A DNA stretch of 36,588 nt. Source: Clostridia bacterium. GTDB taxonomy: Bacteria > Bacillota > Clostridia > TANB77 > UBA1234. Where the stretch lies: positions 1 to 36,588 of the forward strand of contig CAAFRB010000041.1 of NCBI GenBank assembly GCA_900765095.1, written 5' to 3'. Of this stretch, positions 1 through 7,993 are shown piece by piece (positions within the stretch are counted from its first letter, which is position 1; each line of letters starts with the position of its first letter). Position numbers and translations under genes: made by a program. The notes below the pieces were generated by a model that was not told the origin of the DNA, did not search any database, and saw nothing but the letters and a program-made list of their open reading frames with translations.

Positions 1-642
1 AGACGTGTGGTCTGCAGCACATTTTTGAACAGCATAAGTAATAAGTTCTTTTGCTTTCTTTTGTGCCTCTTCTTTTATCTTGTTTTCATTTTCTTTAATC
101 ATTACTGCAGATTCATGCGTTAATGATTCGTTAAGAATTGCAAGTAGATGCTTTCTAGCCTCATCTTGCGACATTCCAGCAATTTTCTCTAATTCCGCTA
201 TTTGTTTTTCCTTAAAATTATCTAGCTCTTGTTGTTCAAGTTCTAAACCTCTCATTTTTTCTGCTATCTGTAGTTCTTTCTTTTCAAGGTTTTCGATCTT
301 TTTGTCTAAAGATTCTTCTTTTTGTAGAAGTCTTCTTTCTTGTTTTTGTATTTCTGCCCTTCTCTCTTTATTTTCTTTGTCAGTCTCAGCACGTTCTCTT
401 TGAATTTCTTCCTTAGCTAATATGACTTTTTCTTTCTTTTCTGCTTCTGCTTGTTTCAATATGTCATTAGCTGTCTTTCTCGATTCGTTAACTATTCTGT
501 TAGCTTCTTCTTCTGCAAGTTTAACTTTAGATGTTCCATTAGCTATCTTTTTCCTATCAATCATCCAAAAAATTAATGATGTAATTGCTGCTGTTAGAAC
601 AAAGACAATAAGGCAAGGGACTATCAATTCTTGAAAATGAAT
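1..642 (-). CDS. rny: Ribonuclease Y, N-terminal part (truncated by window edge)
   Basis: RNase Y is a membrane-anchored endoribonuclease that starts mRNA decay in Gram-positive bacteria. About 214 codons are present. They encode a hydrophobic N-terminal segment (about residues 6-27, ending FWMIDRKK), then a long charged coiled coil rich in Lys and Glu with the family motif KQERRLLQKEESLDKK. The segment leading to the KH domain is also visible (ARKHLLAIL, then AVQKCAADH), after which the gene leaves the window; the KH and HD catalytic domains lie outside. No ATG, GTG or TTG is well placed upstream of the membrane helix. A strong GGAGG (651-655) sits 8 nt before an in-frame ATT at 642-640, so ATT is my preferred start. 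The alternatives are TTG at 627, 23 nt from the GGAGG, or an ATG that would lose the anchor. Identification is firm; the start is inferred. Confidence 0.93.
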   Translation of the reverse strand, partial: MHFQELIVPCLIVFVLTAAITSLIFWMIDRKKIANGTSKVKLAEEEANRIVNESRKTANDILKQAEAEKKEKVILAKEEIQRERAETDKENKERRAEIQKQERRLLQKEESLDKKIENLEKKELQIAEKMRGLELEQQELDNFKEKQIAELEKIAGMSQDEARKHLLAILNESLTHESAVMIKENENKIKEEAQKKAKELITYAVQKCAADHTS

Positions 643-655
643 AGCGTCCACCTCC
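640..655 (-). promoter_or_regulatory. rny ribosome-binding site and apparent ATT start codon
   Basis: On the minus strand a GGAGG (655-651) is followed by 8 nt and then ATT (642-640), in frame with RNase Y. This is ideal Shine-Dalgarno spacing for an ATT start and a poor one (23 nt) for the next candidate, TTG at 627. ATT starts are very rare; infC in E. coli is the known example. Confidence 0.55.
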
Positions 656-764
656 TTTATTTACTTTTCAATGTTCAATATATTATCAGGGATACGTTTT
701 TTTGTAATGGAAGTATCCATGCTCCATAAAATCTTTTTAAATAATATATTTTCATTACTTTTCT

Positions 765-793
765 ATTTTAATATTATTTCACAATAATGTCAA
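765..793 (-). promoter_or_regulatory. Probable SigA-type promoter of rny
   Basis: Reading the minus strand, TTGACA (793-788) is followed by a 17-nt spacer and TAAAAT (770-765). This predicts a transcript with a leader of roughly 115 nt before the rny start. Within that leader, GGATAC and GTATCC form a 6-bp stem with a 17-nt loop, close upstream of the ribosome site. Confidence 0.7.
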
Positions 794-1011
794 TTACAAA
801 TCATATACCTTCCATATCTTTTTGATAAGAACAGCTTTGGAGTATGTAAAATTATTAGACCATTATGAATATCATAGACTGTAATTAACCATTTTATATT
901 CAAGGAAACTGAAATATGTAACATATTACCTTACCGTGTTTTGCTATATATAATAGTTATGCTATATTGCTCCATTTACACTTTTAGGCATAAAACTTTA
1001 TATTTTTTGCT
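794..1011. other. Intergenic stretch upstream of the rny promoter
   Basis: AT-rich DNA between the rny promoter and the stop of the MORN-repeat gene. I see no credible gene, no RNA gene and no clean hairpin terminator for the MORN gene. Short open frames here lack ribosome sites. Confidence 0.5.
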
Positions 1012-1518
1012 CTATATTAGTTTATTTAGTTCTTCTTGTGTTAACATGTTTTTCTTGCTGTTTTTTTCAGCCTCTTCTTTAATCTTCTGCTCAAGTATTT
1101 CTGGATGTTCCTCGGCTTGTGAACCCTTTCTAAAATAAATAGTTTCCTCTAGTGTACCATCTGGACTATATCTGTTAACTTTACCATTTAAAACATCTTT
1201 CTGGTATTCTGCCTCTTCCTGTAACATTCCAGTATCATAAAATCTTCTTCTCACACCATTTAATCTTCCATTTTTGTATGGATTTTCTTCCATCAAATTA
1301 CCAGATTGATAATATACGTAAGATATACCATTTAATTCGCCATCTACGTATTCGTTCTTGGCACTTATATTACCATTATAATAATACTCTATTTCAGTTC
1401 CATTCTTTAGTCCGTTGATATATGGTGTTTCAGACATTTTTCTTCCTTCTTCATAATATTTTACTATAACACCTTCAATTATTCTTCCGTCAGAACTATA
1501 TATAACTTCTTTTGACAT
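1012..1518 (-). CDS. MORN-repeat protein (YwqK-family antitoxin-like)
   Basis: A 168-residue soluble protein made almost entirely of about six degenerate repeats of roughly 22 residues, with the pattern YYxxGxLxxExxYxNGxLNG. Examples are YYQSGNLMEENPYKNG and FYDTGMLQEEAEY. This is the MORN-variant repeat that databases often label 'toxin-antitoxin system YwqK family antitoxin'. The C-terminus (about 135-168) is a charged helix without repeats. There is no signal peptide. The gene has its own promoter and a good ribosome site (AAAGGATG) before ATG 1518. No toxin-like partner lies next to it: the neighbours are carD and rny. I would therefore not call it an antitoxin. MORN repeats in general mediate protein or membrane contacts; the function here is unknown. 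Confidence 0.75.
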   Translation of the reverse strand: MSKEVIYSSDGRIIEGVIVKYYEEGRKMSETPYINGLKNGTEIEYYYNGNISAKNEYVDGELNGISYVYYQSGNLMEENPYKNGRLNGVRRRFYDTGMLQEEAEYQKDVLNGKVNRYSPDGTLEETIYFRKGSQAEEHPEILEQKIKEEAEKNSKKNMLTQEELNKLI

Positions 1519-1554
1519 ATTTATTCATCCTTTCTTTTGCATAGTACTACGTAT

Positions 1555-1584
1555 ATTATATACAAAAATCGTGAAACTTATCAA
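1555..1584 (-). promoter_or_regulatory. Probable promoter of the MORN-repeat gene
   Basis: Minus strand: TTGATA (1584-1579), 18-nt spacer, TATAAT (1560-1555), about 37 nt before the ATG at 1518. Confidence 0.6.
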
Positions 1585-1650
1585 TAGGAACACAGGAAAA
1601 AAGAAAAACAATACACAAAAGGTTATATATTTGTTACTTTTCTATTGTAT

Positions 1651-1698
1651 AAAAATAGAGATTAGAAAATCTAATTTGCATCAAATCTTCTAATCTCT
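1651..1698 (-). terminator. Rho-independent terminator of carD
   Basis: The arms AGAGATTAGAA (1657-1667) and TTCTAATCTCT (1688-1698) form a perfect 11-bp stem just after the carD stop codon. On the minus strand it is followed by a run of T (1651-1655). It cleanly ends the carD transcript before the MORN gene promoter. Confidence 0.8.
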
Positions 1699-1703
1699 AA
1701 TTT

Positions 1704-2219
1704 TTAGTTTTGTACCATTTCATAGGTCTTAAATGCTTTATCTATTTTGTCATCAATAAGTACTTCAACTTGTTCCTTTGTCATAGATTCTGCAAGAACT
1801 AACTCACTTATAAGAATTTGTTTTGCGTTTGTTAGCATTTTTTTCTCACCTGTTGCTAGTCCCTTTGATTTTTGTCTGAATGTAAGGTTTCTAACAACAT
1901 CTGCGACTTCGCAAATATCGCCACTCTTCATTTTTTCCTGATTATCTCTGTATCTTTTGTTCCAGTTAGTAGACATATCTGTTGGTTCAGCACTAAGAAC
2001 ATTAAGAACATTTTGTGCTGTTTCATTTCCAATAACATCTCTAACTCCAATTAGTTCTGCATTTTTTGTTGGAACCATAACTTTTATATCTCCTACTGGC
2101 ATCTTCATAATGTAATATTTTTGCTTTTCGCCTAGGATTTCTCTTTCTTCAATAGATTCGATTGTTCCAGCACCATGCATTGGATATACTATTTTGTCGC
2201 CTACCTTAAACATTTTCAT
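1704..2219 (-). CDS. carD: CarD-family transcriptional regulator
   Basis: CarD-type proteins bind the RNA polymerase beta subunit and stabilise open promoter complexes, often at rRNA and stress promoters. The N-terminal RNA-polymerase-interacting Tudor-like domain (about residues 3-60) is plain: FKVGDKIVYPMHGAGTI, then YYIMKMPVGDIKVMVP. A helical C-terminal domain follows, containing NWNKRYRDN and ending in LIDDKIDKAF. Length (171 aa) is normal. Two ATGs compete. ATG 2219 is 4 nt from AGGAAG; ATG 2213 is 10 nt from it and gives the MFKVGDK start usual for the family. It follows disA and radA, a common clostridial arrangement, but has its own promoter and terminator, so it can be made as a single-gene message. 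Confidence 0.9.
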   Translation of the reverse strand: MKMFKVGDKIVYPMHGAGTIESIEEREILGEKQKYYIMKMPVGDIKVMVPTKNAELIGVRDVIGNETAQNVLNVLSAEPTDMSTNWNKRYRDNQEKMKSGDICEVADVVRNLTFRQKSKGLATGEKKMLTNAKQILISELVLAESMTKEQVEVLIDDKIDKAFKTYEMVQN

Positions 2220-2292
2220 ATCACTTCCTAACTATTTTTTTAGATACATACGCCAGTAGAAAACGCTCTCTTTTCTCTCGCAGTACGTGTTT

Positions 2293-2321
2293 ATTATATC
2301 ACAAATAATTCCAAAAGTCAA
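2293..2321 (-). promoter_or_regulatory. carD promoter
   Basis: Minus strand: TTGACT (2321-2316), 17-nt spacer, TATAAT (2298-2293). The leader is about 70 nt and contains a small AT-flanked purine stretch. The -35 element lies inside the left arm of the hairpin proposed as the disA terminator. Confidence 0.75.
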
Positions 2322-2343
2322 AGAATTTAGTAAACTGACTTTT
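2313..2343 (-). terminator. Possible disA terminator overlapping the carD promoter
   Basis: The arms AAAAGTCA (2313-2320) and TGACTTTT (2336-2343) form an 8-bp stem with a 15-nt loop about 37 nt after the disA stop. On the minus strand the hairpin is followed by only a short T-rich stretch, so termination may be partial. Confidence 0.4.
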
Positions 2344-2380
2344 TTATGGAAATTTAGGAAGTGTTACCCTCTAATAAGCT

Positions 2381-3463
2381 CTATCTATAGAATTTTGAAT
2401 CATATATTACTTGCTCGTGCATTCTTTTTATACCCTGTTTAATATTTTGTGCACGTATTTCACCGATACCATCAACATCATCAAGTTCATCAATTGTCGC
2501 TCTTATTATATGTTGAAAATCTCCTAATTTCTTATTCATGTTTTCTATTACACTTATAGGTGTTTTGGGTATTTTGCTAAGTTGTCTGTAACCTCTAGAA
2601 GGTATTTCTATATCATCTAATGCTTTATCTATATTAACGTATCCCAATTTTCTAGCTATGTTATTTGAATCCATTAGCTCATTTCTTGAAAGTGAAGATA
2701 TATCTTCGACTATTTGCTCAGCAGTCAAAGGTTCAACTAAATAATCTCGTATTAGAAGATTTTCAGCTTCTTCTACATCTTTTGAAAGCTCGTCTAATTG
2801 CAATTCTATTAGTCTTCCTTCATCGCCTAGTTCTATAATGTATCCATTTACTTCTGACACTACTCTCATCGATAGTTCAGCTCTCTGAATTGCTGTAACT
2901 ACATTTTGTAATGTTACGATATCGTCAAACTCAAATTCATTTATTATAGAGATTATGTCATCGAATGCTACTTTATATTTTTCTAATGTTTGCATAGCTT
3001 GGTTTGCTCTCGCTAATACTTTAGCACTTTCATTTATCACGTAACGGGTGTTTCCCTTAAATAATGTTATTATATTTCTTCTTTGTGAAATACTCACTAC
3101 CAATTCATTTGTTTGTTTTGCAACTCTTTCTCCGCTTCTGTGTCTTGTTCCTGTTTCAACTGTTGGAATTGTAGAATCAGGTACTAATTGAGTGTTGGCA
3201 AGTAATATTTTCTTTGCATCTTTGCTTAAAACTATTGCTCCATCCATTTTAGCTAATTCATATATTTTAGCTGGTGAATAATCTTCATCTATTTTAAACC
3301 CACCATCAGCTAATTTCATCACTTCAGGTGAATCGCTAATTACAATGAGTCCTCCTGTACGTGCTTTTAATATATTATCTAAGCCTTCCCTTAAGTCTGT
3401 TCCTGGTGCAACCATTTTTAGTATCTGTATTAATTCACTGTTCTTTCCTGGTTCTTTTCTCAT
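2381..3463 (-). CDS. disA: DNA integrity scanning diadenylate cyclase DisA
   Basis: DisA condenses two ATP into cyclic di-AMP and slows synthesis when it meets branched DNA, linking genome integrity to sporulation and envelope homeostasis. The N-terminal DAC domain carries the catalytic DGA (residues 74-76) and RHR (107-109) motifs. A helical spine follows, and a C-terminal RuvA-like helix-hairpin-helix domain is visible (DDVDGIGEIRAQNIKQGIKR). Length (360 aa) matches B. subtilis DisA. It starts 13 nt after the radA stop, so the two are co-transcribed. The radA-disA pair is widely conserved in Firmicutes, and RadA is known to modulate DisA activity in Bacillus. Confidence 0.97.
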   Translation of the reverse strand: MRKEPGKNSELIQILKMVAPGTDLREGLDNILKARTGGLIVISDSPEVMKLADGGFKIDEDYSPAKIYELAKMDGAIVLSKDAKKILLANTQLVPDSTIPTVETGTRHRSGERVAKQTNELVVSISQRRNIITLFKGNTRYVINESAKVLARANQAMQTLEKYKVAFDDIISIINEFEFDDIVTLQNVVTAIQRAELSMRVVSEVNGYIIELGDEGRLIELQLDELSKDVEEAENLLIRDYLVEPLTAEQIVEDISSLSRNELMDSNNIARKLGYVNIDKALDDIEIPSRGYRQLSKIPKTPISVIENMNKKLGDFQHIIRATIDELDDVDGIGEIRAQNIKQGIKRMHEQVIYDSKFYR

Positions 3464-3476
3464 TCCAACTCCTCCA

Positions 3477-4841
3477 TTATTTCAAATTGCAAATTTTCAA
3501 AGCCTCTGATAAATTGCCAACTCCTATTATATTCATATTGCCTTTGTATTTCAATTGTTTTCTGTTATTTTCTGGAATTATGCAAGTCGTAAATCCCAAC
3601 TTTTCACATTCTTTTACTCTTTTTTCTATAGAATTTACGGCTCTAACTTCGCCTGTCAAGCCAATTTCCCCGATAACCACTAAATCTTTAGGCAATGGAA
3701 TATTTTTGTGTATTGACACAATTGCTAATGCGATTCCAAGATCTGCTGCAGGTTCATCAAGCTTCATACCCCCAACAATATTAACGTAAGCATCTTGATT
3801 TGATAAATTAATACCAACCTTCTTTTCGAGTACGGCTAGTAGTAATACTAGTCTATTATATTCAACACCAATTCCTGTTCTTCTTGGTAATCCGAATGCA
3901 GTAGTGGCTGTTAAAGCCTGGATTTCAATCAGCATTGTCCTAGTTCCCTCTAAAGTAGCCACTATTACAGAACCTGCTGGATTTCCTTGTCTTTCTGATA
4001 TTAAGAGCTCGGACGGATTACTTACTTCGACCATTCCTTCTTGTTTCATTTCAAATAGTCCAATCTCATTTGTAGAACCAAATCTGTTTTTTACTCCTCT
4101 TAATACTCTGTATGTAAAATATCTTTCTCCTTCTAAATATAAAACAGTATCAACCATGTGCTCAAGTACACGTGGACCAGCTATAGTGCCATCTTTAGTA
4201 ACATGTCCAATTATTACAGTAGTAATCTCTTTCCTTTTGCATAGCTGCATTATTCTCGCAGTAATCTCCCTTACTTGACTCACGCTGCCTGGTGCTGCTG
4301 AGATTTCATCGCTATACATAGTCTGTATAGAGTCTATTATTATAAAACTTGGTTTGTCTTGCTCAATAACCTCTTCTATTATCTCTATATTAGATTCGCC
4401 TAAAAACATAATATTATCATTGGCTATGTTTAACCTGTCTGCTCTTAACTTTATTTGTCTGCCTGATTCTTCTCCTGAAACGTATAATATCTTATTATTT
4501 TCAAATTTTACTTTATCGCATATCTGCAATATAAGAGTAGATTTTCCTATTCCAGGCTCGCCACCAAGTAATATAAGTGATCCTGGAACAATTCCTCCAC
4601 CAAGGACTCTATCTAATTCTCCATAACCAGTTTTTACTCTTGATATTGATTCGGAGGTTTCGACGTCATTTAATTTAACAACACTAGCTTTTACACTTTT
4701 TCTTTCATTATTAGACTTATCCTTAACTATCTTTTCCTCATAGTATGTGTTCCAGCTATTACATGCCGGGCATTTTCCCAGCCATTTAGGAGATTCGTTT
4801 CCACAAGAACTACACACGAAAACCGTTTGATTTTTAGCCAT
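3477..4841 (-). CDS. radA: DNA repair protein RadA (Sms)
   Basis: RadA is a RecA-like, DnaB-like ATPase that drives branch migration and processes recombination intermediates. Seen here: an N-terminal zinc finger with C10-x2-C13 and C24-x2-C27; Walker A GEPGIGKS at 94-101; the family-specific KNRFG motif at about 250; and a C-terminal Lon-protease-like domain with YVNIVGGMKLDEPAADLG. Length (454 aa) is standard. Its ATG overlaps the 3' end of the GH15 gene by 8 nt, so translation is probably coupled, and disA follows at once. Confidence 0.97.
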   Translation of the reverse strand: MAKNQTVFVCSSCGNESPKWLGKCPACNSWNTYYEEKIVKDKSNNERKSVKASVVKLNDVETSESISRVKTGYGELDRVLGGGIVPGSLILLGGEPGIGKSTLILQICDKVKFENNKILYVSGEESGRQIKLRADRLNIANDNIMFLGESNIEIIEEVIEQDKPSFIIIDSIQTMYSDEISAAPGSVSQVREITARIMQLCKRKEITTVIIGHVTKDGTIAGPRVLEHMVDTVLYLEGERYFTYRVLRGVKNRFGSTNEIGLFEMKQEGMVEVSNPSELLISERQGNPAGSVIVATLEGTRTMLIEIQALTATTAFGLPRRTGIGVEYNRLVLLLAVLEKKVGINLSNQDAYVNIVGGMKLDEPAADLGIALAIVSIHKNIPLPKDLVVIGEIGLTGEVRAVNSIEKRVKECEKLGFTTCIIPENNRKQLKYKGNMNIIGVGNLSEALKICNLK

Positions 4842-6612
4842 TTCTATTTCCTTTCATACCGTTTTCTATATCATTACTTAATTTATATTTTACAATTATA
4901 TACATAGCATGTGACCATGAAAGCTGTCTTACCCAAATCGTGTCATCTCCATTTCTATCAATTTGTTCTGGCAAAAATCCAAGATAGTCGGCATGATTAG
5001 TCACCCAATCAAAAAGTTCTGTTGCTTTTTCTTTTTCACCATTTTCAAAATAGTATAAAGCTAACCACAAAGACGAAATTATCCACGCATTTCCGCCAAC
5101 ATAGCTGTCCCATTGGTATCTCATATATCCACCATTAGGAAGCTTCAAATCACGTTCTATGTTACCAACAGTGTTCTTCATAATAAGGTCATTCGTACTA
5201 AATATATTGTAAGGAACTGCAAGCGATAGTAAAGATATATCTGTTTGGTTATTGTCAATACTTCGCTTTAGTGCACCACTATCTATAAAATTATTTATAA
5301 TCGCATCCTTTATATTTTGAAGCGCTTTGTCTATTTCAACAATTGTATTCTTATATTTGCCCATATTTATACTACTTAGCATCTCTTTTCCGACACGAAG
5401 CCCTTCATAAATACTTGCTGTTGAATATAGGTGTTTGCCTTTTCTTTCTTCCCATAAATCAAAACACTCTTTTGACAAGAAGTCACTATCTATAAAATTT
5501 AACAACGCAGTTATAGTCTTTAAAATCAACGTTTCAAGTTTTCTATACTTACCATTTGCATATATACCTATTAAAATAGCCGCTGTTTCGTCTATCTGTA
5601 TTCCCCAGGATGGAGCAAGTTCACCATTTGAATAATATCTTTGTTCAAATAGTCCGGAGTCTAATTGGGCTCTTTTTGCCCAAACCCCATAAAATTTGTC
5701 TGTTATTCTTTTTAATCCTAATATATTTAATGCAGTATTTATGAATATAGCATCTCTAGGCCAGCAATATCCATATCTGCCACATCTTTCGAAGTTTTCA
5801 TCAACATCAGGACTTGCAAGTACAGCACCAGTTTCATAGTTTGTAACAAGTGCATATAAAAGTATAGTTCTCTCTATAATCTTCTTTTCTTTTATTTTAT
5901 TAATATTTTTGAAAACAATATTATTTTCAAACTGTTTCAAGTAATTATTCCAGTATTTTTGTGTAGAATCACATAGTAATGTTTCCTCTTGATTTCTGCA
6001 CCATTCTACCAGTTGCAAAATCCCTTTTAAATTATTCTCTAGTGCAATGTATATTGTTATTTCGTTAACATCCGAATACAAAATTGCAGAATCTTCAGAC
6101 ATGCCTACATAGTCTTCTGAACTCAATTCTCCATTTTGCATAGTATATCTTGAATTATTTATTTGATATTTTGTAATCGCATTTTTCGCAAACATTGCCA
6201 TGTACATTTCTTGGCAATACTGGATTAAAGTATTATCAACTACCATGCTCGAAACCTTTTTATTCACATCAGAATTTAATTTTGAATACATAAACAAATT
6301 TACTTTTTTGTTAAACTTTAATGTACGAACAACAACACTTTTAGTTGGTAATATATAATCCCTTTGAAGTATTTCATAGTTTTCCGTGTTTAGCTCGGTA
6401 TACACTATATTGCCATCGTAATGTTGCCTCTTGACGTTTGCTTCATCAAACCATAAAATTCTACCTTCATGAACTATTCCAAGCCTATTTTTATCAATAT
6501 TTTGAAAATAATCTATATTAGGATAATAAAGCCTTATTAGTTCACCTTTATCCGTCAAACACCCCAATATTTTCCCGTTTCCTATAACTGCATTGTTAAA
6601 AAACTTAGACAT
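4834..6612 (-). CDS. Glycoside hydrolase family 15 protein (glucoamylase-like)
   Basis: GH15 enzymes release glucose from alpha-glucans or trehalose-like sugars by inversion. The 592-residue protein has the usual N-terminal beta-sandwich domain (about 1-230) and a C-terminal (alpha/alpha)6 barrel. Family motifs visible are GYCWPRDA (about 277), the catalytic-acid region LWEERKGKH (about 385) and the catalytic-base region GFLPEQID (about 547). There is no signal peptide, so it is cytoplasmic and probably acts on stored glycogen or oligosaccharides. It lies 19 nt after pgi and overlaps radA, an arrangement that ties sugar use to the repair/c-di-AMP genes on one message. Exact substrate cannot be read from the sequence. 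Confidence 0.88.
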   Translation of the reverse strand: MSKFFNNAVIGNGKILGCLTDKGELIRLYYPNIDYFQNIDKNRLGIVHEGRILWFDEANVKRQHYDGNIVYTELNTENYEILQRDYILPTKSVVVRTLKFNKKVNLFMYSKLNSDVNKKVSSMVVDNTLIQYCQEMYMAMFAKNAITKYQINNSRYTMQNGELSSEDYVGMSEDSAILYSDVNEITIYIALENNLKGILQLVEWCRNQEETLLCDSTQKYWNNYLKQFENNIVFKNINKIKEKKIIERTILLYALVTNYETGAVLASPDVDENFERCGRYGYCWPRDAIFINTALNILGLKRITDKFYGVWAKRAQLDSGLFEQRYYSNGELAPSWGIQIDETAAILIGIYANGKYRKLETLILKTITALLNFIDSDFLSKECFDLWEERKGKHLYSTASIYEGLRVGKEMLSSINMGKYKNTIVEIDKALQNIKDAIINNFIDSGALKRSIDNNQTDISLLSLAVPYNIFSTNDLIMKNTVGNIERDLKLPNGGYMRYQWDSYVGGNAWIISSLWLALYYFENGEKEKATELFDWVTNHADYLGFLPEQIDRNGDDTIWVRQLSWSHAMYIIVKYKLSNDIENGMKGNRNG

Positions 6613-6631
6613 TCCATCGACCCCATTTATA

Positions 6632-7885
6632 TTATTTTTTTTCTAGTAATCTGAACATCTCTTTTTTGTATGCCTCAACTCCTGGTTGATTAAAAGGATT
6701 TACTCCTAGTAAATATCCACTTATCGCACAAGACTTTTCAAAAAAGTATAGTAACTTTCCTATAGTATATTCATCAATCTTTTCAATTTCAATCATTATA
6801 TTAGGAACTTGTCCATTAGTGTGTGCGATTACTGTTCCTTCCATTGCCTTGTGATTAACGTCATTCATATTCTTTCCATTTAGATAGTAAAGATTATCTA
6901 TCGAATTTTCATCGCACTTAAACTCTATATTTCTGTATGGTTTCTTAATATTTATTACAGTTTCAAATAAGTGTCTTTCACCCTCTTGAATATATTGTCC
7001 CATTGAATGTAAATCTGTGGTATAATCCACACCGGAAGGGAATATACCCTTTCCATTTTTTCCTTCACTTTCGCCAAATAACTGTTTCCACCACTCAATT
7101 ATATAATGCAATTTCGGCTCGTAATTTACAAGCAATTCAATCTTCTTTCCCTTGTTATACAAAATATTTCTAGCAACAGCATATTGATAACATGGATTTG
7201 ATTCATCATTATTAAACTCGTTTATAGCATCATACACACCATGTAATATTTTCTCTATGTCTATTCCTGCTGTAGCTATTGGCAACAATCCAACAGGAGT
7301 AAAAACAGAATACCTTCCACCAATATCATCTGGAACAACAAAGGTTTCATATCCTTTTAAATCCGCAAGCTCTTTTAGTACGCCTTTTCTTGCATCTGTT
7401 GTAACAAATATTCTGTTTCTGGCTTCTTCCTCACCATATTTATTCTCCATAAATTCTCTAAGCACTTTAAAAGCAATTGCCGGTTCTGTAGTTGTTCCAG
7501 ATTTTGATATTACATTTACACAAATATCTTTATCTGATATATAATCTAGCAAATCCATTAAGTAATCACTGCTTAAATTATTTCCTGCAAATATAACATT
7601 CTTACCACCAAAATTATTAGTTAAAGCATCTATAACAGCACGTGCACCAAGATATGAACCACCTATTCCAACTACAACTAATACATCTGATATGCTTCTT
7701 ATCTTATTAGCAGCTTTTTTTATTCTCTGAACTTCAGTAGAATCTATCTTTAGGTTTAACCATCCTAAAAATTCTGCACCTTCACCACTTTTATTGTATA
7801 ATTTTTCTTTTGCATCTTCTAATCTCATATTATAAGAATTAATTTCTTCTTTGGTTATAAAAGAATTTTTCAATTCAACTTTCAT
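6632..7885 (-). CDS. pgi: Glucose-6-phosphate isomerase
   Basis: Interconverts glucose 6-phosphate and fructose 6-phosphate in glycolysis and gluconeogenesis. Diagnostic segments are present: VGIGGSYLGAR near residue 75, the phosphate-binding SKSGTTTEPA, GGRYSVFTPVGLLP, the ESEGKNGKGIFP catalytic region, HSMGQYIQEG, and the C-terminal NPFNQPGVEAYK. The reading frame opens at a GTG at 7894, but AAGGTG (7896-7891) fits ATG 7888 or 7885; MKVELKNSF at 7885 is the expected N-terminus. Length of about 417 aa is slightly short for the Firmicute form but complete. It precedes the GH15 gene by 19 nt, so released glucose units and this enzyme feed the same route. Confidence 0.96.
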   Translation of the reverse strand: MKVELKNSFITKEEINSYNMRLEDAKEKLYNKSGEGAEFLGWLNLKIDSTEVQRIKKAANKIRSISDVLVVVGIGGSYLGARAVIDALTNNFGGKNVIFAGNNLSSDYLMDLLDYISDKDICVNVISKSGTTTEPAIAFKVLREFMENKYGEEEARNRIFVTTDARKGVLKELADLKGYETFVVPDDIGGRYSVFTPVGLLPIATAGIDIEKILHGVYDAINEFNNDESNPCYQYAVARNILYNKGKKIELLVNYEPKLHYIIEWWKQLFGESEGKNGKGIFPSGVDYTTDLHSMGQYIQEGERHLFETVINIKKPYRNIEFKCDENSIDNLYYLNGKNMNDVNHKAMEGTVIAHTNGQVPNIMIEIEKIDEYTIGKLLYFFEKSCAISGYLLGVNPFNQPGVEAYKKEMFRLLEKK

Positions 7886-7932
7886 CATTATCACCTTATC
7901 CTTTGTATATTTTTTATGCGAAAAATTTTCTT

Positions 7933-7966
7933 CATTTTAAATCGAAACTTTCGAGAGTCGAAAGAC
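7933..7966 (-). repeat. Dispersed ~35-bp hairpin repeat, copy 1
   Basis: In the 108-nt gap between spoIIP and pgi the minus strand reads GTCTTTCGAC, TCTCGAAAG, then TTTCGATTTAAAAT. It contains CTTTCGA, a 3-nt loop and TCGAAAG. A copy differing at about 6 positions lies on the opposite strand at 14325-14360. Confidence 0.55.
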
Positions 7967-7993
7967 TAAAAAACAAATATTTTAGCTTTCTTG

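Noticed and set aside
3361..3789. Plus-strand frame across the disA-radA junction
   Set aside because: Antisense shadow of two well-identified genes, with no ribosome site.
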